From NCBI GenBank assembly GCA_028288025.1, contig JAQBOM010000013.1:62001-126000 (forward strand): a DNA stretch of 64,000 nucleotides, in the 5' to 3' direction. Both the position numbers and the translations under genes were made by a program. The notes under the pieces are model-generated. The model saw only the letters and a program-made list of their open reading frames with translations, made no database searches and was not told where the DNA came from. This document shows, in pieces, positions 57,533 to 64,000 of the stretch. This DNA is from Mucilaginibacter sp. Lineage in GTDB: Bacteria; Bacteroidota; Bacteroidia; Sphingobacteriales; Sphingobacteriaceae. The number at the start of each line of letters is the position of its first letter. The stretch's first letter is position 1.

Positions 57533-57881
57533 AGATTATCCTGCTCAGCACGAGATATGGGTGGCAGATTTAGATCCTCCGATTGGCAGTGAACCTGGAA
57601 AAGTACGTCCAATAGTAATATTGCAAACCGATAGTCTAAATAAGATCGGGCACGGTACATTTGTTGCTTGTGCAATTTCATCACAGCATAAAGAAGGTGT
57701 TTCATTGATCAGACTCCCGGTTAAACCGACTGATTTTAATGGTTTACTAAGAAACTCATATATTTTGTGCGATCAGATCAGGTCAATAGATGTGCAACGA
57801 TTAAAAGGTAGGATAGGAATACTGGATAAAGAAACCATCCAACGCTTAAACGAAAGTATAAAGGCTATTTTATCACTTTGA
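57525..57881 (+). CDS. MazF/PemK family endoribonuclease toxin
   Basis: EIWVADLDPPIGSEPGKVRPIVILQTDSLN, CDQIRSIDVQRLKGRIGILDKETI. Confidence 0.92.
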   Translation: MIKDYPAQHEIWVADLDPPIGSEPGKVRPIVILQTDSLNKIGHGTFVACAISSQHKEGVSLIRLPVKPTDFNGLLRNSYILCDQIRSIDVQRLKGRIGILDKETIQRLNESIKAILSL

Positions 57882-58801
57882 TGAAAGGTCTCATAACCAA
57901 ATCAACCGGCAGCTGGTACCAGCTGCAAACACCCGATGGCGAAAGAATAGATTGCCGCATTAAGGGAATATTCCGTACCAAAGGCATCACTACAACCAAT
58001 CCGCTGGCTGTTGGGGATATTGTTGATTTTGAAATGGAACCCGAACAGGGGACAGGGGTAATAACCAATTTACAGCAACGGAAAAACTATATTATCCGTA
58101 AATCAATCAATCTGTCAAAACAAGGGCAGATCATCGCCGCCAATCTTGACCAGGCGCTGCTGGTAGTAACCCTGGCATCGCCGCGTACCTCGCTGGGTTT
58201 TATCGACCGTTTCCTGGTGACTGCCGAGGCGTATGACATTCCCGCGAAACTTATTTTTAACAAACTTGACCTGTTTAGCGAGGAAGGCCTGGAGATATTA
58301 GCTGATTACAAGGCTATTTATGAAAAAGTCGGTTATCGATGTTATGAAGTATCGGCACTTGAGGGAACGAATATTGAGTTGGTAGAAGAACTGTTAAAAG
58401 ACAAAGTGACTTTATTCTCAGGTCATTCGGGTGTAGGTAAATCCAGCCTGATCAATGCCTTATTGCCCGACCTTGACCTGCGCACAAACCAGGTATCCGA
58501 CTGGAGCGATAAAGGCATGCACACCACTACCTTTGCCGAAATGTTCGAACTACCCCACGGCGGATTCATAATCGATACACCCGGCATCCGTGAACTGGGC
58601 GTGATCGACATCGAAAAACAAGAGCTCAGCCACTTTTTCCCCGAAATGCGTGAGCGCATGCACGATTGCCGTTTCAATAACTGCAGGCATATCAACGAGC
58701 CAGGCTGCGCTGTTCTGGAAGCATTACAAAACGGCGAAATTGAGCTATCCCGCTACGAAAGCTATTTGAGTATTTATAATGGGAATGATACGAGAGCGTG
58801 A
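57881..58801 (+). CDS. rsgA: Ribosome small-subunit-dependent GTPase A
   Basis: Circularly permuted GTPase motifs NKLDLF, SGHSGVGKSSLINALLP, DTPGIREL; Cys-rich C-terminus CRFNNCRHINEPGC. Confidence 0.95.
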   Translation: MKGLITKSTGSWYQLQTPDGERIDCRIKGIFRTKGITTTNPLAVGDIVDFEMEPEQGTGVITNLQQRKNYIIRKSINLSKQGQIIAANLDQALLVVTLASPRTSLGFIDRFLVTAEAYDIPAKLIFNKLDLFSEEGLEILADYKAIYEKVGYRCYEVSALEGTNIELVEELLKDKVTLFSGHSGVGKSSLINALLPDLDLRTNQVSDWSDKGMHTTTFAEMFELPHGGFIIDTPGIRELGVIDIEKQELSHFFPEMRERMHDCRFNNCRHINEPGCAVLEALQNGEIELSRYESYLSIYNGNDTRA

Positions 58802-58812
58802 TTTAGAGTCAG

Positions 58813-58879
58813 GAGTCAAGATTCAAGAGCCAAGACTCTGAATTTTGTCTTGATTCTTGGCTCTTACTGTCTTGATTCT
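58813..58879. repeat. Inverted repeat of GTCTTGATTCTTGGCTCTTG type; related segment at 60248-60279
   Basis: caagattcaagagccaagac / gtcttgattcttggctctt. Confidence 0.7.
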
Positions 58880-60120
58880 CATTTCTCACCCAACCCATTT
58901 TTAAAATCCTGCAAAAGATCATCTAAATCTTCGATCCCGATAGATAGCCTGATCATGGAATCAGATATACCCATTTCGGCACGTTTTACAGGACCCAGTT
59001 CATTGAATATGGTATGCGCCACGGGGATAGCCAGCGTACGGGTATCACCCAGGTTGCTTGACTTTACTATCAGCTTTAACTTGTTTAAAAATGCGAAGCA
59101 ATCGATACTGTCGTCCAGCTCAATGCTCATCAGGCTGCCATATTTTAAGAAAAGTTTGCCCGCCATTTCGTGCTGGGGATGTGATTCTAAACCGGGATAA
59201 TACACTTTTTTAATAAGCGGGTGCCCCTCAAAAAAAACCGCTAGGGCCAATGCGTTTGTGCAAGCCCGCTCCATCCGCAGCGCAAGGGTTTCTGAACCTA
59301 CAGAAATAGAATGTGCCGCTTCCGGCGCAAGTGTGCCGCCTGCATCGCGTAATCCTTTTTTCCTGATCTGGGTCATACCCAGTGTTTCGGGTTTAACCTG
59401 TTTTTTAAAGCCTTCAAAAATGTTAGGATAATTGGCCCAGTTAAATAAACCGGTATCGGTAACACTGCCCCCTAAAGCATTGCCATGGCCGCCAATGTAT
59501 TTAGTTAATGAATTGATCACCAGGCTGGCTTTCACATCAACCGGGCGGAATAAATACGGTGTGGTCATAGTGTTATCAACCACGTATATGATGCCTTTTT
59601 CGGTGCACAGGTCGCCAATTTTTGCCAGGTCGGCAATTTGCGTGGCGGGATTAGCGATGGTTTCAACAAAAACCATTTTGGTATTATCCCTTATCTCGTT
59701 TTTTACATTTTCACACGAAGTGGCATCCACGAAAGTGATATCGAGCCCGATGTCAATAAACGACTGGAAAATACTGCGGGTATTGCCAAACAAATATGAA
59801 CTGGCCAGCACATGGTTTCCTTTTTTGATGAGCGCTAATATGATAGCGGATATCCCGGCCATCCCGGTAGCAAAAGCGATGGTTGATAGCCCGTTTTCCA
59901 TTTGGGTAACCTTGTGTTCCAAAGCCGAAACAGTAGGATTGCCCTGCCTTGAATAGGCATATCCTTTTTTCTTATTCTGAAATATATCTACCAGGTCCTG
60001 TACATCATCATACCCGTAAGTTACCGAAGTATGTATGGGTTTATGCAATGCGCCATGCTCGGGATGGGTCAGCCGGTCGGAGTGTAATAATGTGGTTGTA
60101 AAGCCTCTCTTCGTCGTCAT
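58879..60120 (-). CDS. Cys/Met metabolism PLP-dependent enzyme (cystathionine gamma-synthase family)
   Basis: YAYSRQGNPTVSALE, FATGMAGISAI, VVDNTMTTPYLFRP, INSLTKYIGGHGNALGG. Confidence 0.92.
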   Translation of the reverse strand: MTTKRGFTTTLLHSDRLTHPEHGALHKPIHTSVTYGYDDVQDLVDIFQNKKKGYAYSRQGNPTVSALEHKVTQMENGLSTIAFATGMAGISAIILALIKKGNHVLASSYLFGNTRSIFQSFIDIGLDITFVDATSCENVKNEIRDNTKMVFVETIANPATQIADLAKIGDLCTEKGIIYVVDNTMTTPYLFRPVDVKASLVINSLTKYIGGHGNALGGSVTDTGLFNWANYPNIFEGFKKQVKPETLGMTQIRKKGLRDAGGTLAPEAAHSISVGSETLALRMERACTNALALAVFFEGHPLIKKVYYPGLESHPQHEMAGKLFLKYGSLMSIELDDSIDCFAFLNKLKLIVKSSNLGDTRTLAIPVAHTIFNELGPVKRAEMGISDSMIRLSIGIEDLDDLLQDFKNGLGEK

Positions 60121-60173
60121 GTTCTTATTGAAACAAATAGTTTGCGAACTTAAATGTTTTTCAAGAAAAAAAC

Positions 60174-60206
60174 AGACTTACGAAGTTTTAAAAACTTCGT
60201 AAGTCT
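60174..60206. repeat. 33-bp perfect palindrome AGACTTACGAAGTTTT-A-AAAACTTCGTAAGTCT
   Basis: Same arms as 39140-39172; lies between divergent genes. Confidence 0.92.
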
Positions 60207-60283
60207 TAAAAATCTCTGTTTTTGAACTAATTTCCGATTTCTGTTTATCTTGGCTCCTGATTCTTGAATCTTGATTCTACTCC

Positions 60284-60742
60284 ATGAGAGCTGTAATACA
60301 ACGTGTTTCGCAGGCAAGCTGCACGGTCGATAATAAAATAACCGGTGCTATACAAGTGGGATTTCTGGTATTGCTGGGTATTGAGGAGGCTGACACCGAC
60401 GAAGACCTGCAATGGCTGGCCCAAAAAATTTCGGGACTCCGTGTTTTTGGCGACGAAAACGGCCTGATGAATAAGGCTCTGGCAGATGTTGACGGGGATA
60501 TTTTGCTGATATCGCAGTTCACGCTTTTCGCGCAGACGAAAAAAGGAAACCGCCCGTCGTTTATCCGCGCGGCGAAACCGGATAAAGCTATTCCGATGTA
60601 TGAAAACATGGTAACAGCGCTTGAGGCAGCAACAGGCAAAAGAATAGCAACTGGGATTTTTGGCGCAGATATGAAGATCAGCTTACTGAACGATGGCCCG
60701 GTTACGATTATAATGGATACAAAGGACAAGGATAACCATTAG
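60284..60742 (+). CDS. dtd: D-aminoacyl-tRNA deacylase
   Basis: MRAVIQRVSQASCTVD, GLRVFGDENGLMNK, LLISQFTLFAQTKKGNRPSFIRAAKPD. Confidence 0.96.
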   Translation: MRAVIQRVSQASCTVDNKITGAIQVGFLVLLGIEEADTDEDLQWLAQKISGLRVFGDENGLMNKALADVDGDILLISQFTLFAQTKKGNRPSFIRAAKPDKAIPMYENMVTALEAATGKRIATGIFGADMKISLLNDGPVTIIMDTKDKDNH

Positions 60743-60814
60743 TGGCAGTGGCAGTTTAGAGTAGCAGTTAACTCATCTGCTGCCACTGCTACCGCTACTG
60801 CAACTAACAAATGC

Positions 60815-61141
60815 ATGACTATAGAAGACGCTCAAAAAACTGTTGACCAGTGGATAACTACTACCGGTATCCGTTATTTTAACGAACTAACCAACACCGC
60901 CATTTTAATGGAGGAAGTGGGTGAGGTGGCCCGCATTATGGCGCGGCAGTATGGCGAACAATCATTTAAAAAGTCGGATACCGAAGTAAACCTGGCCGAT
61001 GAAATGGCCGACGTGTTATTTGTACTGATATGCCTGGCCAACCAAACAGGTATTGACCTGACCGATGCGCTGGAGAAGAACATGGAGAAGAAAAATATCC
61101 GCGATGCAGACAGACATAAGAATAATGAGAAATTGAAATGA
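60815..61141 (+). CDS. MazG-like nucleotide pyrophosphohydrolase
   Basis: EEVGEVARIMAR..., LADEMADVLFVLICLANQTGIDL. Confidence 0.88.
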   Translation: MTIEDAQKTVDQWITTTGIRYFNELTNTAILMEEVGEVARIMARQYGEQSFKKSDTEVNLADEMADVLFVLICLANQTGIDLTDALEKNMEKKNIRDADRHKNNEKLK

Positions 61142-61196
61142 ATTAGTGACAGAGCGGCTTGTTTTCAAAAACTGCTACTGCCACTTTACACTGCCA

Positions 61197-61916
61197 CTAA
61201 TTGTTCAGTTTAACCAGTTTATCCCCTTCCAATACCGGTATAGTCGTAGTCAAATCCAACTGTAAGCAAAACTCGATATCCTTTTCAATACCTAATTTCT
61301 TCAGGCGCTCGCTATGGGATGTTTTTTTGAGGTATTCGTTTATATTGTCCTTTCCAATTTGGTAAAGGTCATTGGCGGCGATGGCCGCGTCATCAAGCAC
61401 AAATGGCATGTCTTTTAACTGTTCAACTACGGCGCCTGCAAATAAAGTGTCCTCGAGGTTGAAATTATTCTTCCACCCGGAACAAAGCAGTAAGATATTT
61501 TCATTCTGTTTTTTTAGCCAGCCGCACAGCGAGGTGAGGTTTAAGAAAGAGCCAATAACTATTTTTTTTGCTTGCCGCGACAAGTGCAGGGCATGAGTGC
61601 CGTTGGTGGTGGTCAATACGATAGTCTTACCCGATACTTTTTCTGTAGTGTAAGAAAACGGTGAGTTGCCAAAATCAAATCCTTCAACAACCTGCCCGTC
61701 GCGCTCGGCGGCTAATAAATATTTAAAGCCCTTTTCGCGGTAAGCGGCGCACTCTTCCACCTGCGAAACGGGTATAATGGCTTCGGCGCCATTGTCTATC
61801 CCATAGCATATGGATGAAGTTGCCCTGAAAATATCAATGATGACGACGATATGATCTTCAACCTGATAAAGGGGAATGAGCGCGGGGGTAAGGCAAACGT
61901 TTAGCTGGTTGGTCAT
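61197..61916 (-). CDS. comB: 2-phosphosulfolactate phosphatase (ComB family)
   Basis: VVIIDIFRATSSICYGIDNGAEAIIPV, LLAAERDGQVVEGFDFGNSP, TTTNGTHAL, CSGWKNNFNLEDTLFAGAVV. Confidence 0.9.
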   Translation of the reverse strand: MTNQLNVCLTPALIPLYQVEDHIVVIIDIFRATSSICYGIDNGAEAIIPVSQVEECAAYREKGFKYLLAAERDGQVVEGFDFGNSPFSYTTEKVSGKTIVLTTTNGTHALHLSRQAKKIVIGSFLNLTSLCGWLKKQNENILLLCSGWKNNFNLEDTLFAGAVVEQLKDMPFVLDDAAIAANDLYQIGKDNINEYLKKTSHSERLKKLGIEKDIEFCLQLDLTTTIPVLEGDKLVKLNN

Positions 61917-62004
61917 TAGTCATTGGGCATTGGTCATTGTGTCATTAGTCATTGGGCATTCTATAATATGCGAAAACCAAATGACTAATGACCAGTGACC
62001 AATG
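61916..62004. repeat. Imperfect inverted repeat of GTCATTAGTCATTGGGCATT type
   Basis: ttagtcattgggcattggtcatt... / aatgactaatgaccagtgaccaatgc. Confidence 0.65.
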
Positions 62005-62006
62005 CT

Positions 62007-63086
62007 TTATTTGTTGAAAGGCGGTTTAACAATTTTTGCTTTTATCTTGTTATCACGGATATTGATAAATATTTCTGTACCTTCTTTAGCGAAGTCCGTT
62101 TTAACATAGCCCATGCCAATGGCTTTTTGCAGGGAGGGCGATTGGGTGCCGGAAGTAACTTTGCCAATACTATTGCCTTCAGCGTCCACAATTTCATAAT
62201 CGTGGCGGGGAATGCCGCGGTCTATCATTTCAAAACCAACCAGTTTACGCTTTACGCCTTCTTGCTTTTGCTGCTGTAATGCGGCCGAATTGGTGAATTC
62301 TTTGCTGAACTTGGTTACCCATCCTAAACCTGCTTCAAGCGGCGATGTGGTGTCGTCAATATCATTGCCATACAAACAGAAACCCATTTCTAAACGCAAT
62401 GTATCCCTTGCGCCGAGGCCAATTGGCTTTATGCCAAAAGGTTCGCCGGCTTTAAAAATGGCGTTCCAGATATGTTCGGCATTTTGGTTGTCGAAATATA
62501 TTTCGAAACCTCCTGCGCCGGTATATCCCGTTGCTGAAACAAGCACGTTATCTATCCCGGCAAACTTTCCTTTTTTGAAGGTGTAATATTCCATTGAAGC
62601 CAGGTCAATGTCAGTAAGGCTTTGCAATGCTTCTGCCGCTTTAGGCCCCTGGATTGCCAGGAGGGACGTGCGGTCCGAAATATTCTTCATGTCGACACCC
62701 ATCGTATTGTATTTGGATATCCAATCCCAATCCTTTTCAATATTGGATGCGTTAACAACCAGCATATAGGTTTTTTCGTCTATCCGGTATACCAACAGGT
62801 CGTCAACAATGCCTCCTGTTTCGTTAGGCAGGCATGAGTATTGGACCTTCCCGTCGTAAAGTTTTGAAGCGTCGTTGCTGGTAACCCGCTGAATGAGGTC
62901 GAGCGCTTGATCGCCCTTTAAAATAAATTCGCCCATATGACTCACATCAAAAACCCCGACACCGTTGCGCACAGTTTCATGTTCGGCATTGATCCCTGCG
63001 TATTGCACAGGCATGTTATAACCTGCGAACGGCACCATTTTGGCGCCGGCCTTGATGTGTATATCAGTTAAAGCGGTATTTTTCAT
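62007..63086 (-). CDS. gcvT: Glycine cleavage system aminomethyltransferase T protein
   Basis: [61 protein letters not shown]. Confidence 0.96.
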   Translation of the reverse strand: MKNTALTDIHIKAGAKMVPFAGYNMPVQYAGINAEHETVRNGVGVFDVSHMGEFILKGDQALDLIQRVTSNDASKLYDGKVQYSCLPNETGGIVDDLLVYRIDEKTYMLVVNASNIEKDWDWISKYNTMGVDMKNISDRTSLLAIQGPKAAEALQSLTDIDLASMEYYTFKKGKFAGIDNVLVSATGYTGAGGFEIYFDNQNAEHIWNAIFKAGEPFGIKPIGLGARDTLRLEMGFCLYGNDIDDTTSPLEAGLGWVTKFSKEFTNSAALQQQKQEGVKRKLVGFEMIDRGIPRHDYEIVDAEGNSIGKVTSGTQSPSLQKAIGMGYVKTDFAKEGTEIFINIRDNKIKAKIVKPPFNK

Positions 63087-63200
63087 AAAATATCAGTTAA
63101 GCGCAAAAGTAGGAATGATTTGCGAATTACGAATTCAGATTTTCGATGTTTGATCGTCAATTACACAATTAATCGTAACTCGCAGATCTAAAATCGTAAA

Positions 63201-64000
63201 TCAGCTTACGGTGTTATAAAATTGTATGAGGTTTTGGGTAACGGTATTAATATCGTACTGCTGTTCAATTAGTTTGCGGGCGTTGGCGCCTATCGCTTTA
63301 CAATATTCTTCATCGGTTATACACAGCCTGATCGCGTCGTAAAATTGATCCCGGTTATTGGCTATCAATATATTTTCACCGTCTGTAAAATTGATCCCTT
63401 CTGCACCCAGCGATGTGGAAATGATGCATTTTTGCATAGCCATCCCTTCTACGATTTTTACGCGCATACCCCCGCCAGACAGCAGTGGCACCACCATGAT
63501 CGACTTGCTATTCACAAATTCCAATGCATCGTCAACTTCGCCCTGGATAAATATTTTGCCCAACACCTCATAGTCATCAAAACGTTCAGGGATGTCGTTT
63601 CCTGCTACATAAAAGCGCACAGGCAGTTCGCCATCTATCAAATCCTGGTGAAAATTATCCAGGAACCATTCAATGCCCTCCCGGTTAGGCAGCCAGTCTA
63701 ACGATCCTAAAAAAAACAGGCTCGGAAATTCAGTCAGGCTGAGATCCGGCTTGTACCGGGTAAGGTCTATTCCCACAGGCAATATCTCTATCGGAATTCT
63801 AGTCCCGTATTCAAGCAACGTGGTTTTATCCTGCTCGGTAAACACGGCGATCCCGTCAAAATTATTCAGTTGTTGCAGCTCGTAGTTCTTTATCCGTTTG
63901 GCATGCATCCTCAAGTACGATTTTTTGAACGGATCTGATTTTTGCTGGGATAACCGTTGCCATATCTGGTTCTCGATATTATGCGCCCGGTATATCAGTT
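63201..64000 (-). CDS. Glycosyltransferase (GT4-like), 5' end beyond the window
   Basis: PVGIDLTRY, FLGSLDWLPNREGIEWFL, VVPLLSGGGMRVKIVEGMAMQKCIIST; open frame continues to 64000 (LIYRAHNIENQIWQRL). Confidence 0.9.
   Translation of the reverse strand, partial: LIYRAHNIENQIWQRLSQQKSDPFKKSYLRMHAKRIKNYELQQLNNFDGIAVFTEQDKTTLLEYGTRIPIEILPVGIDLTRYKPDLSLTEFPSLFFLGSLDWLPNREGIEWFLDNFHQDLIDGELPVRFYVAGNDIPERFDDYEVLGKIFIQGEVDDALEFVNSKSIMVVPLLSGGGMRVKIVEGMAMQKCIISTSLGAEGINFTDGENILIANNRDQFYDAIRLCITDEEYCKAIGANARKLIEQQYDINTVTQNLIQFYNTVS

Overview
The window looks like a chromosomal segment from a Bacteroidota bacterium, probably Sphingobacteriaceae (Mucilaginibacter/Pedobacter-like). That assignment is inferred from gene content (TamL, Bacteroidota-type beta-barrels, ABC-F, split Mla cluster), not from a search. 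Most of it is housekeeping: pyrD, trmH/tamL, mlaEFD-like, pruA, icd, manA, a tyrosine catabolism cluster (hppD, hmgA, FAH), thrABC, rsgA, dtd, comB, gcvT. Four parts stand out. (1) A Pls/epsilon-poly-lysine-synthetase-like NRPS (A-PCP followed by three membrane-flanked hexapeptide domains) converges on a transglutaminase-like gene and an Anbu-type proteasome-like Ntn hydrolase. A divergent tRNA-Cys-like gene, bracketed by long repeats, lies just upstream. (2) A BlaI/BlaR1-type M56 sensor carries a long array of 29-aa repeats. Two secreted paralogs beside it share the same beta domain and repeats, and the signal peptide of one resembles the last TM segment of the sensor. (3) A threonine attenuator is readable at base level: an 8-Thr leader peptide, a terminator and a perfectly complementary antiterminator arm. 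(4) Palindromic intergenic repeat families have entered coding sequence in frame twice, once in a DUF5103 signal peptide and once in the NRPS adenylation domain, resembling Rickettsia palindromic elements. Also present: a MntA-HepT pair with a poly-A frameshift in hepT, MazEF overlapping rsgA, an orphan HicB-like gene, an ISXO2-type transposase remnant, a family of 33-bp perfect palindromes, and a conserved-looking 58-aa ORF missing from the supplied ORF track.
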